Source: Chlorops oryzae
Taxonomy: Eukaryota > Arthropoda > Insecta > Diptera > Chloropidae
DNA length: 64,000 bases
Assembly (NCBI GenBank): GCA_020466095.1
Contig: CM035808.1
Location: forward strand, 45,171,793 to 45,235,792
Direction of reading: 5' to 3'
Within the stretch, counting starts at the first letter, position 1; each line of letters opens with the position of its first letter. Both the position numbers and the translations under genes were made by a program. Below, one piece after another: positions 1 through 31,625 of this stretch. The notes below the pieces were generated by a model. It did not search any database, was not told the origin of the DNA, and was given only the letters and a program-made list of their open reading frames with translations.

Positions 1-570
1 ATTTGAAAAGTGGGCGTGGCAGAAGGGAGTTTTTCGAAAACTGTCTCCTTCGCCCGAAATTCAAATGGGACTTGAACGAAAGTTAGCACTTATGCCTTCT
101 TTGTAGCCACAAATATCCTCCCCGAAAATTTGCTTGATCGGTCCATTATTAAGGGTACCTCCAGTACTAGGGTCTAACACAAAAATCCCAAAACTGCCTT
201 AAAGTCTGACTTTTTTGAAATATTTCAATGAGAATTTGAGAGTACCTATATTAAACCTCTGATTAGAATTTAAAAAAAATTGGAGAAGTGGGCGTGGCAA
301 AGGGACGGTTTCTATAAAGAAATTTAACAAAAGTCGGTATATAGGGCCCCTTTTGGCCTTAAACACCTCTTGATATTAAAAATTATTTGAACATGTGTCT
401 GTGTCGGGTATTCTATTGTCAGGCTCGCCTGACTATAACATTTTTTTGGAGGATGTTTATGGCTACAAAGGAAGCATGAGTGCCAAATTTCGGTCAAGTT
501 CCATTTGAATTTCGGGTGTAGGAGACAAATTTCGAAAAATTCCCTTCTGCCACGCCCAATTTTAAAATTT
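1..570. repeat. Inverted pair of an interspersed repeat
   Basis: Two copies of one repeat lie head to head. The left arm (about 4-140) reads GTGGGCGTGGCAGAAGGG and onward; the right arm (about 435-565) is its diverged reverse complement. A third copy lies at about 25150-25300 in the last large Ptp10D intron. ORFs in this repeat are incidental. No transposase is seen, so it is probably part of a non-autonomous element whose ends I cannot define. Confidence 0.6.
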
Positions 571-894
571 TTGCAAATCATATTACTTGCCTTTAAACAT
601 GTTCAAATATCAAATTTCATCAAAATATCTTGAAAAACTTCAATTTGAATGGCGTATAGGGCAAAAGATCACAAAAATATTGTGTTTCAAGGGATATGGA
701 GCAAAATGGAAATGAGTTATCTCAGTAACTAGAAGATATAGCCAAAAATGGATTGCGGATTAAAAAAATTTGGCATTGAAAATGGGGGATGGCATCCTTA
801 ACTCAAATTCGTCAAAATGGCGTATAGAGCACATGAATCTCCGGGCGACGAAATGAATAAAGACTGATTTTGTTTCCTTACTGTAAAATGTTTT

Positions 895-985
895 GCATTC
901 GGCTTCGGCCTTCGGTCTTCGGCCGAAGTCTTCAACTCTGCCGATTGTTCGGCTTCGGCTTCGGCTAAAAATCCACCTTCGGTCG
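895..985. repeat. TTCGGC-rich simple repeat at the edge of a likely DNA transposon
   Basis: Imperfect hexamer repeats of TTCGGC and its complement GCCGAA fill this stretch. They end at TCGGACACTA, which read on the other strand (TAGTGTCCGA) resembles a hAT-type terminus. Only one end is visible, so this is a fragment. The Arg- and Glu-rich minus-strand ORF across it is a by-product of the repeat. Confidence 0.4.
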
Positions 986-1344
986 GACACTAGTAATTAC
1001 ATCTGATTACTTTTACAATTTAAAGCATTGATGCAATTATATATATGATTGTATTTATTTTACAGTTTGTTCTTATATTTCTCAAATGGTTTATAATTTC
1101 GATCGTATATAACGTGTTTGAATTTTCAAAATCCTTACGCACTCCAAGGGGCAGGTGGACCACGAATATGACGTGGTGAAATATATTCTGCCCAATCGTG
1201 GAGAATGCCCCTTTTTATATTGCTATATAGAATGTATTTTAAATTGCAGGGGATCACAAATTTAATTAGACACAATTATGTATATAATTCGATACAATTA
1301 AATACATCATTGCAGCCGATTATATATTTAATTGGACGGAATTA

Positions 1345-2863
1345 TAACGGGTACAGAATAGTAATTCCTGAAAAGTTACAAAAAACAATACTACAGCAAC
1401 TACATGAATCCCACCTGGGAGTCGTCAAGACCAAGGCAATGGCTAGATCATATGTCTGGTGGCCAAAAATGGACAAAGAAATAGAAGAAATGATAAAAGG
1501 TTGCATCCATTGTCAGAAAGTCCTACCAAATCCAGAAAAAAGTATATTAATACCATGGACGCCTACTAGCAACATTTGGCAAAGAATTCATGTAGATTTT
1601 GCGGGACCAATAAATGGATTTCACATATTTGTTTTGATTGATTCGCACTCTAAATGGGTGGAAGCTTTCAAAACAAAAGAACCAACTTCGAACTTTGTTA
1701 TATCAAATCTTAGAGAAACATTTTGTAGATATGGCTTAGTCAACACTTTAGTAAGTGATAATGGCAGACAATTTGTCTCGGATGAGTTTAAAACTTTTAT
1801 ATCTCAAAATCGCATTAGACATACATATAGCAACAGCTCCAGGTCATCCATCAACAAATGGACAGATAGAAAATTTTGTTAAAGTATTAAAAAAATCGTT
1901 GTATGCAACGTTGCATAGCTCAAACAAATCAAACTTTGACATTATATTGCATAGATTTTTGATGGACTATCGTAACACTAAGCACTGTTCGACTAAAGAA
2001 TCGCCTGCAAAACTTTTTTTGGGTAGGCAAGTTAGGACGAGATTTGACTTAATTAAACCTCCAAACTCAAGGGATAATATTCTGCAAAGTCAAGAAAACA
2101 GTATAAATAATCACAAAAGCAAAAGATTTATTCAGTTTAAGATAGGACAGGAAGTTCTTATTCGTAATTATAAAGATCCAAACAAGGCTAGTTGGGAAAC
2201 TGCCATAGTAAAAGAGCAAGCTGGGCCATTATCGTATTACTGTAGTATAACTCACAATAATCGTCTAATCAAAAGACACATTGATCAAATGAAACCAGGT
2301 GTAACAAATGAACAAAATGTACAGCATAGAATTCAAAATGATGATAATGACATACATAGTAATCCAGATATCAATACCGAAAGTTCAAACAATCGAAACA
2401 CATCAGAAACTGTTGAACTTTCACACAATAATGCAAATAGTGATAGTAAACCCATCTGATCAATTATACAAAAGAATTCTTAGACCACGTAAGGATAAAA
2501 ATTAACTATTAAACTGATCAAAATATATTTTAACATTAAATAACAAGAAGAATTTTGAAATTGTAGTTTATTTTTATATACATATATATATTTAAAGAAT
2601 TGTTGAATTATTGAAATGAAATATATAATAACAAAACAGTAATGGAATATTATAAAACTTAAGGAGGAGCGTGTTACATATTGAGCTTAAAATTTAATAT
2701 ACCTTTAATACTTACACTATGGATTCTATTACAACAACTGAAACTTATACACTTATCTGTATAACACTTATTTAATACTTACCTTTAAGACCTTATGTAT
2801 GTAAAATAAAGTTAGTCATGAAACAGCAGTCAACGCGTGTTTACTTAAACTCGGGACACAGCA
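1345..2863 (+). mobile_element. 5'-truncated Ty3/gypsy-type LTR retrotransposon: integrase plus 3' LTR
   Basis: This is the 3' end of an LTR retroelement. The integrase shows the His/Cys zinc-binding region (HESH, then GCIHCQ) and the catalytic core: Asp in HVDFAGP, Asp in SDNGRQF, Glu in the GHPSTNGQIEN block. The reading frame breaks by one position near 1830, between the second Asp and the Glu, so the gene is dead. A basic C-terminal tail runs to about 2459. It is followed by a purine-rich tract (AAGGAGGAGC) and an LTR starting TGTTACATATTG at 2672, with AATAAA inside, ending near 2863. Gag, protease, RT and RNase H are absent. The class is inferred from integrase motifs; an insect endogenous retrovirus relic is not excluded. 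Confidence 0.8.
2672..2863 (+). repeat. 3' LTR of the retroelement
   Basis: It starts with TG directly after a polypurine tract and carries a poly(A) signal (ATAAAG/AATAAA region near 2805). The end is placed at a CA near 2863 but is not certain. No matching 5' LTR is in the window. Confidence 0.5.
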
Positions 2864-3009
2864 GTAATTGAAATTATTTTTTTTATCATTTGATACAATT
2901 ACATATTATATATAATTGGAGGCAATGAAAAATATAATTGGACGCAATTATGAAAATATAATTGCATCATAGCCAATTACATATGTAATCCCTGCAAAAT
3001 ATAATTGGG

Positions 3010-4680
3010 TATGTGATATTTTTTCTCTGCGTGTAGGGACCTTTGTATTCGTGCTTTCACGACAGTGTGTCGGTTATAAAAAGAACCTATAATGTCTCAG
3101 TAGTAACTAACAACACTGAGCGAACGTAACCATGTTTTTTTTAAAAGGGTGCATTGTTATTCACAGTCCTTTTGATTTTCGAGCAGAACAAAAATTTCAA
3201 AAGAAAAATGGTTGAGTCAACAACATTTTTGGTTGAATTGAAAGGAAATATGTTTACATTACATTTCTTTTCGTTCGGTATAATTCTCATTTGTTTTATA
3301 AAATATGACATATAAGATATGTATTCATTTTTAAGCATTGCGAAAGCAGTCACGACAACGGAGTGACAAAATCGAATGAAGTCCATCCGATGGGTATTTT
3401 TTGGGTCATGTTCAGCAGAGTGCTCTATGGCCATTTGCTTTGAACGTTAAATAAATTTTTTTTTGACATTTCTTCTTGTATAGGTATTTTTTTTTTGGAA
3501 TTTTTTAAAAAAATATCTTGTCATTTCAACTATGTCCGTGGTTGGTTCAACAATTTAAATTTAAATCCATTTTTGAAAATTATCATTTCAATTCAACCTG
3601 AAATATGTTTGATTCAAAAGGAAAATTTTTTAGTTTTTCAACAAGAACAATTGTTAAAATAAAAATATTCCTTGTTGAAGCCGTTTTGTATGTTTTTCCT
3701 TTTGATTTAACCAGTTTTCTGGTTGATTTTTTTCTCTGTGAAGTAATGGTAAAATAGTAAAAAAAAATGAGTGGAAAAAGGCACAATCGCTCCTAAAAAA
3801 TCATCTATGAGGACTTTGGAGGACTTTGCAATTGAATGAATTTCGTTTTTTTTAAGCGGTGATTGTATCTCGGAAATACAATAGTGCAAAAAATTGTGGC
3901 TTTACACTGAATAAGATTTTTTTCACATTTAATTGAATGGAAGACCACATAAATCTATATACGCGTAATCCATTCACAAAAACCGTTAATGGTCAATTAA
4001 TAAAAAATTTAATCTCTGCCAAAACATAAATTCTTTTGTTTGTGTTCAACAAGCAGTTAATAAACCTCATTTTACCAGCAATATTATTTTGCAAAAAAAA
4101 TACATTATAAATTAAATATTAAATTTCCCGATTAACTTTATGAAAAGCTTAAAACTTACTTCAATGAAAATGAGTGCTTTCAATAAATAAAAACAAAATG
4201 AGACGATAAATCAAAGCCCATATCGTCAACGTAAGTCATCAATAGCCATTTTTATTAAAAAAAAAAAAATGAAATATAAAAAAATACGTCCTCATGTTTT
4301 CCACAATTGGAATTTATGATTTTAATTTCCTTTGCCAAAGTTTTCCTCACATTGCATTGAATCAGAAAGTTTTTCACTCAAAGCTTCCATCATTCACGCT
4401 TAAAATATCCTCAAACTGTGCAAATCCAATTTGAAATTCTCATGTCGAAAGGATTTTCACTCTATCGTTGAATTTTATGACACCGACCGGTTGACAACTT
4501 TCAGACGAGTCGAAAGGATGTGTGAACTCTTTTCACGCAAAAATCCTTTTGTTGAGTCTGCAGTCTTGATGTGTGAATGTGAAGTTAACATGTTTTAATT
4601 TGTGGTAATGCAATGATTGGTTGCACAATAGAGAGCAAAAATATTCAGGCAATGGTGTTGGGCTTACATTGAGAATGAAA
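3010..4680. other. Non-coding, A+T-rich, no gene seen
   Basis: There are short ORFs only, with no splice-compatible coding look. Homopolymer runs of A and T are frequent. I recognise no RNA gene or transposon terminus here. Confidence 0.5.
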
Positions 4681-4682
4681 TA

Positions 4683-5020
4683 TAAAGGAGAATCGACATT
4701 TAACCCTTTCACTACCAAAATATTTTCTTATAAATATCTGAAAATGATTTTAGCACCAATTTTTCTGAAGTCTTTATATTTTGAACGAGAACAATAAAAT
4801 AAAATCAACATTTAACCCTTTCACTACCATACTATTTTCTTATAAATACCTGAAAATGATTTTAGCACCAATTTTTCTGAAGTCTTTTTATATAATGAAA
4901 GTGAACAATAAAGGAAAATCAACATTTAACCCTTTCACTACCAAACTATTTTCTTATAAATACCTGAAAATGACTTTAGCACCAAATTTCCTGAAGTATT
5001 TTTATATTTTTAAAGAGAAC
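4683..5020. repeat. Three-copy tandem repeat, unit 112-114 bp
   Basis: ACATTTAACCCTTTCACTAC recurs at 4696, 4808 and 4922, each time followed by the same TTTTCTTATAAATA(C/T)CTGAAAATGA and TTAGCACCAA blocks. The copies differ by scattered substitutions and small indels. ORFs spanning the array are incidental. Confidence 0.85.
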
Positions 5021-5039
5021 CTATTATATTTTTGCTAAA

Positions 5040-7500
5040 GTCTATCGAAAGATATATGATAACTAAGAAAATATCACATATTTTCAGTAAAAAATAAAGG
5101 AGAATGAAAAATTGATATTATATAAATTTTGTGGGATGCATTGCCCCAATGGTAGCGAAAGTGCTAACAAAACTTTTCACTAAAATTATAAAAATGAATT
5201 AAAATTATTTCAACGTCTGAGTTACAGTGAAGATTGACGGGAATTTTCAGTCCAGTCTGATTTAAATACTTGGTACCTTATTCCTCATTTTTTCTTCATA
5301 TCCTTAAAGAAAGCGCAAACTTTAACCGCTTACGTCTCATATTTCAAACTAAAGCTCATACCAATCATTCATTCGAGGATCAAAACTAATAGCTTATGAA
5401 AAATGAAATCACCATTATTGGCATACCAAACGTTGAGCTGCAAAAAAGTCAGTCGCCCCATACTTGTATCCATACTTAAGCCGGTAAAGCTACCAATAAT
5501 AACCGCCATTTCTTTTATGACTACTGTAATTGCCTCTTGATTTTGCTTTTATGGTTTGTTTACATTTAGTTTTCCTCGTGCGCAGAAAAATACGAAATGC
5601 GAAAAGTGAGATGAAACTTCCATCAGCCGTCTCCCTTAAGCGACGTTGAACTTTCTCAATGAATATGAATACAGGCAGATACAACAAAATAGTAGTCATC
5701 GTCATCGTCATCATCATCAACGTACAAATCAAGTCAAGGCTCGTTTGTTGTTGGGGTACGATGGAATTATAAGCGAAATAAAATGCTGTACGAGCCCACG
5801 AGTTGAGTGCACTTTTGAGTGGCGAGAGTCATTGAAGAAAATGTTTTCTTCTTTTCATTTCTGTTTTTTTTTTTTTCGAAAAAGTCCCTTGGAAATATGT
5901 ACCTATATTTTGCACACATTCATGAGCAGATAAAAAAAAAACCAAATAAAAATAAAAATTCACGTCTTCTTGCAGTAAAACTATAAGTTTCTTAACACAT
6001 AACAAGCAAGTCTCAACTCGACTTAAACAAGAGGTCTTATAAATGAATGCTGAAGTAGTTCATTACCTCATTACTTTTTCTTTCAATGCTTCAAGTGAAA
6101 ATGTAAACACCTTTAAAAGAAAAAACCATTACTCGCTTTCTGCTTTTTACTCTTATTTTTATTTATTTATTTTTTTTATTTAATTTTTATTTATATATAT
6201 TTTTTTACTTTTTAGTCTAGTTTTGTCAGCTAACAATTGAAAGTTACAACTGTTTATGAATGGCCGTTGGGATTTTCACCTACTGCTTGACTTTTGCAAA
6301 CGATTAGTTATTGCAACTGATATTAGAGAAAGAGAGAAGAGTGAGAAAGAGTGGAAAAGAAAATAAAATTTATTGAAAAAAATATGAAAATATTTTTTAG
6401 AGCTTTGATTTTTAATTTATTTTTAAAAAAAATATTTAAAATATTTGCGCGCTTATGAAATCGAATGATCAATGAATTATTATCGGCTTTAAGCAACTTC
6501 TCCCAGGCAAGCATCTACCAAAAAATAGGAACGCATGTGACGTAGCAATTTAATACTGAAAGCTTTAAGTTGCGCATTCATTGCGCAATTAGTTACCAAA
6601 TGCGTTTGAAGCTTAACGACTGGAATGGAATGTTGCTCAAAGATTTTAAAGACACACACACATTTTTCTAAAATGGGTAAAAAGTTTAAGGAAGCTTTAA
6701 GATATACTTTCTTTTATTTGAAAAATTTATTACATTTTTGAGCACATATGAATGAAAAAAAATTTGAGACTTGAAGATATTAAAGTTCCTTCTTTAAAAA
6801 AAATAAAAAAAACAAAACGATGACAGCTTTTCGGCAATATTTCTCTTCAAAACAGATGATCGCAGCTCCTGCAAGAAACAATGCGAACAGCAATTTTGAG
6901 AAGAGAAAAACTTAAGAATTTCGCATTGAGATTATGCAACTAAAATTCCCATTCTAATTACGCTTTCAGGGCAAAAGCTGGGATTTTGCCTTTGTAATTT
7001 GGAATTTCATTTCATGCCTCCGTAAGCAGAAATACACACAACCGATTGAGTTTTAGTACTTTTCCAGGAAGACTTTTTAATAGGTTTTGAAATTCTATTT
7101 TCAATGAATTTCATTTGTAAAGTTTCAGTTTCTTATAAAATAACTTAACGTTTCTTAATTTTTTATGTAACTTTACTTAAATCGATTATAATTATCAGGG
7201 GATTTCTAAAGTTCAGATTTTAGAACAAATATAGATGATTCCTTAAAAATAAGTGGGCTATTTGTTCATAAAATTTGGAGGGGAAAGGGTTAACACAATC
7301 AGGACTTACAAATCATTCAATGACAATTGCTTCTTATATAAATCATTAGCTTATGGCTGTGTTGTTCAAAGGCTCCGAGTTGGAATTGTACTAAGATATT
7401 TTCAGAGGACCTAGGGCAAGGAAGGAATAAGGGCATCTTGCAGGCTGAGATCAAAATCTGTTTTTTCCACATCGCCTGCGACGTTTTCATCGTCCTCATC
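5040..7500. other. Non-coding, A+T-rich
   Basis: No coding exon, RNA gene or transposon end is recognisable. There are short T and A tracts and one TA-rich patch near 6150-6220. Confidence 0.45.
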
Positions 7501-7504
7501 ATTA

Positions 7505-7745
7505 TTTATCACTTTTATCTTCATTATCATCATCATCAACGTCATCACCATCAATCATTATCTTTCTTCATTAATCATCATCAATGATCATCAATAACAT
7601 CATCAATCGTTATCATCACCATAATTATTAAAATCATGATCATTACTATAACCATCATCATCACCATAATTATTTTCATCATCATCATCATAGCTATGAT
7701 CATCACCACAATCATCACCACAATCATCATCATCATCATCAGTGG
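7505..7745. repeat. ATC/CAT trinucleotide-rich low-complexity tract
   Basis: Imperfect ATC repeats, densest at 7670-7740. The minus-strand Asp-rich ORF at 7603-7860 is a translation of this tract and not a gene. Confidence 0.8.
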
Positions 7746-7859
7746 GACAACAGTCTTGATGACACAAGGGACGAACTTTTAACACAATTTCCATTGTTTG
7801 TTTACTCCAGGTTAATGGAACCTCTGTTCTGGACATCGATTCGAAGAACCTCTTCTTCA

Positions 7860-10800
7860 TAATTTTAGCTTCATTTTTTTTCTAAATGTACTCTCCAACA
7901 TTCGCTCACTTCAATACTAAATATTCTAAATAAATTAAAGTTGGGTTACATTAAGTTATCGTATGACTAAGTGAGCTAAGATCCAAAAAGAAAAATTAAA
8001 ATTAGAATTTGTTTAAAATTTTTGAGATCACGCCAAAAACATGCAAAATTTTATGTGTGAAACATAAACCATTGCGGCTTAAGCTTTCCAGCTATTTTAA
8101 AAGCCCCTCTGCACATTCTATAGAAGTATGTTTTAGCCATATAACATCATAAATACACATATTCACACGCCAGTATGCATGTCCTTAGCTGGATGTACAA
8201 GTGGCCACTTCTGCATTCGTGCTCAAGTTTTATGCGGTCAGTTTACTGAAAAGCATGCCTGAAGTGAACTTCAAAAATTGTTATTTTATTGAAATTAAAA
8301 TGCACAGCAAAAGTGTAGCTGTGTGGGCAAACAGCCAGGCGATATACATACATAGCTCCACTGCGAATAATGTTATTAAATTTACATAGTTTTCGTTTTA
8401 TTCAACTCTCCTAAAGCGTAAAACCGTAATTGCCCTTCGTAGTTTAACTGAAGAGGAGTGAGTGAGAGCTTAAAGAAAAGTCATTGACACTTTTAGGAAG
8501 AAAACTTTTTTTAAGAAAATCAAGGGAAAACCTAAGAAACTTTTTGAGAAAATTTTCATAAAAGAATCAATGGTATCCCTTTGAAGGATATTTTCTAAAT
8601 TAACTTTGGCCCAACTATAGAAAAAAATTATTTAAAAAACCATTTCATACATTTGAAACAGCTTGTAGTTAAAAACTAAGGTGAAAAAATCGTTCCGAAA
8701 TAGAAAAACCTCCTAAATCTAGCAACCCTGCACTTTCTGCGCTCACACTTGACTCATGTAATTTCTTTTTGGACTCATTTTGGAATCATTTTTTTGAATC
8801 TCGGACCGTGAAAAAATTTCGTTCTCATAAATCTGAACACTCCGAAAATGTTTGCTGGGTGTATCATTTCGAAATTTACACTTTGAAACATAAAGGATTT
8901 AAAATTGAGTCCTGAAAGGGCTCAGCATGTTTTCCACGAGTTTATTTTCATATGAATCATTTAGCTTTGAAAAGCCTATTATCTCTAATCATCTGCCAAT
9001 GAGAATCATTATACGCTGCAGGCTCCAAATATGGAGAAATCCTAGCCGAACAGGCATAATAAAGTGGGTGTATGTTGCAAACGATGTCGTTTGTTGTAAA
9101 CATTTGCGAATGCTTGCAGCAATTTGTGGAAAATTGCAAATTATGATGGCTTATATCGGGAGTAAATATGATATGTTGAACGAGAAGAATGATTGATAAT
9201 AAATAGCCCGAAATGTCCTATTTGCCAATTTCCCATGAATGTACATGCACACAATTCGAACCCATAAAGCAATAATATTTAAGAAGGTAAAATGTTGAAA
9301 ATGTTTTACTGTAGCTCACCGTCAATCAAATCGATTTTTTTTCGCTTTCAAGTTCTTCGAAATAAAATAATGAAATGTGAAATCTTTTATTTCCATAATT
9401 TTCCGCATAAACCATAAAATTGAAAGCTTTGAAAAATTTTCTTAAGAAAAATTAAATGAATTTTCCCACTTTTTAATGATCCGTCTTTTTATAATCTGAA
9501 AGCACTAAATTGTGAAATGGCAAAAGAATTTCCCATTGCTGCTTGCTTTTTTATTTCAATTATTCTGACAGGAAGTCCATTATCATTATCACTTTTTTCA
9601 AAGTTGGCAGCCATTTCGCTGCCATTAAATGTTCAGAACAAAACATGTCTTCTCGTGTCTGGTAGTTTCTCTTTGTTTTTTTTTTTTTTTTTTTTTTTTT
9701 ATTTGGCGACAGAATCTTGCATGCATGAGGATATAAAAGACAAGACCTCTTAAGTAAAAAAAACGTGAACGCTGGAAATGAATTTTTGTGAAAATAAATC
9801 TGAAAAGTTGGGGAAAGAAAAGTTCATTGTCGTAAAGTGATATATGTATTTTATTTGAAAAAAAAAAAAAAAATTAAAACAAAGAAATTCACAACATTCT
9901 TTTGATATCTTCTTTATTTCTAGTTTGAAATGAATTTTATTTTATTTTATCTTAGAAAACTTGATCCATAATGGACAGCTAGCAGATTTTTCGACAAACA
10001 AAATAAGTTTAAAAAATCCATCTATCTTTCAGTCCAAGTTGTCATGGCTTGCGAGATTTCTCATTGAAGCCTGCTTGTTTTATGTGATTTTAAAATAAAT
10101 TAAAATTTTTCATTTTGAATCGTTCAGACTTAACTTTATATCAACACCCATTTTGGACCATTATAAACTAGAATATGAAGAATAATTCGTGAAAAAAGTT
10201 CAATTAAAAAACATCAAGCTCTTCCTACATTCGACGGTAGATTCCTCCCATTTTCCGGGGAGAAAAATTGTAGGGAAAATTCCCAGGGAATATTCATTTA
10301 GAATGGATGTGCACATTGTACAATACAAATCGACGGCTTAAAGTGTAAACCTGCTAACTAACAATTTCAAAACAAAAACAGGGTAAACAAAAAACACTTT
10401 TTTCAAGACTTCAAGCTTGGGAAGGAGACCCAAAATATGGATGGTTTATTTTGTTCCTATATGAAGCCTCTTCCAAATTCGATTCTGTGCCCTATACAAA
10501 GTCTACTTCTTGGTGTTAGCTGTGAACTTTGAACTCCGTTGGAATTAGCAGTTTTACTCATCAACAATTTCTCCGTATTTAGAATTTGAAATTAAAAAAG
10601 ATTTTTTTGCCTGACGATGCAGTGTGCTTTTTTCTTTCGAATGATATCGAAAAGTCAGAATCGGTTAAAAGTGGACTTAACAAGTTTACACTTTAAGCCG
10701 ACGATATGCCACTTGGCCGCAAAAGTTAGTCGACGAAAATTTAATCATCAACCCTTCCAGCCATTCAAAAATCGGGAAATTTCTTTAAAAAGGCAAAAGT

Positions 10801-11407
10801 CATTTGATTGTGTCCTTATAACATGTCCTTTGAAAGATTTTTTATTTTCTAAAAAAATAGTTTGGTTCAAAATGGGCTAAAAAATTTTCTATTGAATAAG
10901 AACAAGTTAAATTAACGCTCTTCAGAATGCTCCGATGAATAGAATGTTGAGTTCATAAAGCCATTTGTTCGCAAGCATCTTATCCAACCATTAAGAAAAA
11001 AAAAAAGATTTATTTCAAGAATTCATAATTTGTCATGTCAATGGCCTAAAATTTCCAACGAGACTTCAGCTATGCTAAATGCAAGATAAAAATAATAATA
11101 AAGCAGCCCTTTCCATAGCTCATTGTTTCATGCATTCATTGTTTGCCATTGAAATGTTTTTGTTTTGTGTCTCTGAGAGTTTGATGGTGTCATTGCCACT
11201 AAAACTAGCAATTTTTTTTTCTATATTTTTATCATACCTTTTTGTGAGGAATATTGATTTTAAAATGTACAATACATAATTTTTTGTTTATTCTTCTTCG
11301 CTGTGATCAAAACAACTCGACGCCAAAAGGTTAAAATTTTATAATAAAATCTGGTCTGAAAGAATTCATCGATTCTCATATTTCTCTCTTTGATTTTTTT
11401 TTTTCAG
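7860..11407. other. Upstream DNA or first intron of Ptp10D
   Basis: No coding exon was identified. The first coding exon of Ptp10D (signal peptide) must lie here or beyond the left edge; I found no ATG-plus-hydrophobic exon ending in a phase-0 donor that I would trust. A 26-base T run sits at about 9678-9703. Confidence 0.4.
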
Positions 11408-29849
<18,442 letters not shown>

Positions 29850-30808
29850 CATTCGGTCAACCAGAACGATAATAACAATTCGGTGGTTATCGTTCTGGTT
29901 GACAATAAACCAAGTTCGATGATCTGTAAGGATGTTATGAGCATTGGTGGTGGAAGTTGCGATGGCAATCAGCAGCAACAACAATCACACGTCAATATGA
30001 CAAGTAGCTCAATATCATCGAACACATCCGGTCACAGTACATTAAACAATCGTCGCAAGTCACAACTTATCACATTTAGCGCCTCGTCCTGTGATATTAA
30101 AAATAATCTCAACCATGACATTATACTCGTCAACAATGGTGGTGGTGGGGTGGCGGCGGCGGCCATAGCAAGAACAACAGTCTGAGCAGCAATCAGAATT
30201 CCACAGGCAACAACGGTAATGGTGGCAACGCACGTCTGAGCTTTGCCGAAGAGGATATTATGATAATAACGCACGGCGGTGGCAGCGGTGGATCGGCATC
30301 TGGTTGTGGTTCCGGTAGCGGTTCCGGCTCGGCACCAGAATCTGGTGATCTAGACGATGATGTATTTCGGCGACGTTCACTTGAGGTCGATGACGACGAG
30401 GAAGAAGGTCTCTTCGATGTCGATGAATATGAAACACATATCGAAATTTCAAATAATGCCAACGACGATAGCGGTGGCGGCAGCTATGAAGACTCACACG
30501 CATTGCATAGTTCGATTGCTGGCAGCAATCGTAATAGTTTGGAAAAGGATGATGATATTGACGTTATAAGCACCGACGTTAGTTGCTATGATCAATTGCT
30601 CGGCAGTAGTTGTAATACACGAAACGATGAGGATGATATCGCAACGCTTGTCGGTGATGGTGAAAACTATACGAAACGTTCTAAGGCCAACGTTTTGGGT
30701 AGCAACCATAATAAAACCTCATTAAACGGTTCAAATATTAATGGTATTAATGGAGGTGCTGGTGAAAATGGTGGCATTATTTACGCCAACCCTTTTATGG
30801 GTTCGTAA
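29850..30808 (+). CDS. Ptp10D: Putative readthrough extension of Ptp10D, with a one-base frame break
   Basis: Directly after the TGA at 29847-29849, and in the same frame, there is no stop for 111 codons (to TGA at 30183-30185). The frame breaks in a GGT/GGC tract near 30149, where one base appears to be missing. From there the neighbouring frame stays open to TAA at 30806-30808. The extension is Ser-, Asn-, Gly- and Gln-rich, with acidic clusters ([20 protein letters not shown]). About 320 codons in all. The open frame across two segments plus the hairpin after the stop argue for a translated C-terminal tail, which Drosophila long Ptp10D isoforms also have as far as I recall. It could instead be reached by splicing, but no acceptor is obvious. 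The frame break may be an assembly error or a true mutation. Confidence 0.6.
29856..29903 (+). promoter_or_regulatory. Perfect 17-bp hairpin just 3' of the Ptp10D UGA stop
   Basis: Arm 29856-29872 (GTCAACCAGAACGATAA) is exactly complementary to arm 29887-29903 (TTATCGTTCTGGTTGAC), with a 14-base loop. The stem starts six bases after the stop codon. It lies inside open reading frame, so the perfect complement is not forced by coding. A stable stem-loop just past a UGA is the arrangement shown to promote readthrough in Drosophila headcase. Confidence 0.75.
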
Positions 30809-31625
30809 AAATTTCATACTTAGTGTTGTCCTTTAGTGCATGACTTTAAAGAATTTATTGTTTGTTTGTTTGTTATGCTCTAGCGTTAAACATTCTCACA
30901 GTCGCAAAGCAACTCTATCAGAATTGTTATTACAGATTTATGCACTATAGCTACTTTCTGTAGAAGTTCTTTGTACGAAATTAGGCCGCGTTGTCTTTCT
31001 GATGGAAAGAAGCATAAGGCCGGTATAAGTCACAATTATTTCTTCATTTTTTTAATTAATTAACTCAATTTTATTAATTTTTAATAATATAAAATGCATA
31101 CATATATCTACCAAGCTGAATCGAATCAGAAAGAAATCCTATGAACAATTATTTTATTGTATCTATGTATGCATTTATCAGTTCATTGCTCGAATATCTC
31201 AAAATTTTAGCTTACTGGACAAGTCAAAAAATACTGCAATGCTTGAAATTAAAAATATAATACTGCATAATCTTGAATTTCAGTTTCAATTTTCAAAACC
31301 CCATGAAACAATGTCTCTTCCAACACTCCTCAATAAAATATTCGTGCCTATTATATGTATTCCGACGGATCGAATACGTTCGGATTTTTCAAATTTATAT
31401 GAGATAAAAAGAGGGACGATTGAAACATTGAATCTTAAATTTTTCTAATAAAAGTTTTAAATTAATCTCCTACCTCAACTTATTATTAATTTATTTTATG
31501 TAGTTACTAAAAATAACATTTATGATGTTAACATTACTTTAAAACAGCATGAAGTCATATTCTTTGTGTCCCAACTCTCCCAAAATCTCTGCTCAATTCC
31601 AACTTTCTTCTTCCCCTTTTTATAG

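Larger units (their letters stand above)
1240..3002. repeat. A+T-rich inverted-repeat element split by a retroelement
   Basis: TTGCAGGGGATCACA near 1244 is matched in inverse orientation by a block near 2976-2999 (TTTGCAGGGATTACA on the minus strand). Both flanks carry degenerate ATAATTG-type motifs. The layout suggests a foldback or MITE-like element into which the retroelement at about 1345-2863 inserted. The match is imperfect and I see no clean target-site duplication. Confidence 0.35.

Noticed and set aside
7603..7860. Asp-rich minus-strand ORF
   Set aside because: It is a by-product of the ATC trinucleotide tract.
9517..9753. Hydrophobic ORF as the missing Ptp10D signal-peptide exon
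   Set aside because: The hydrophobicity comes partly from a poly-T run, there is no suitable phase-0 donor, and no similarity to the Drosophila N-terminus that I can recall.
30032..30503. Minus-strand ORFs opposite the Ptp10D extension
   Set aside because: They are shadows of low-complexity Ser/Gly/Asp codons; no domain.
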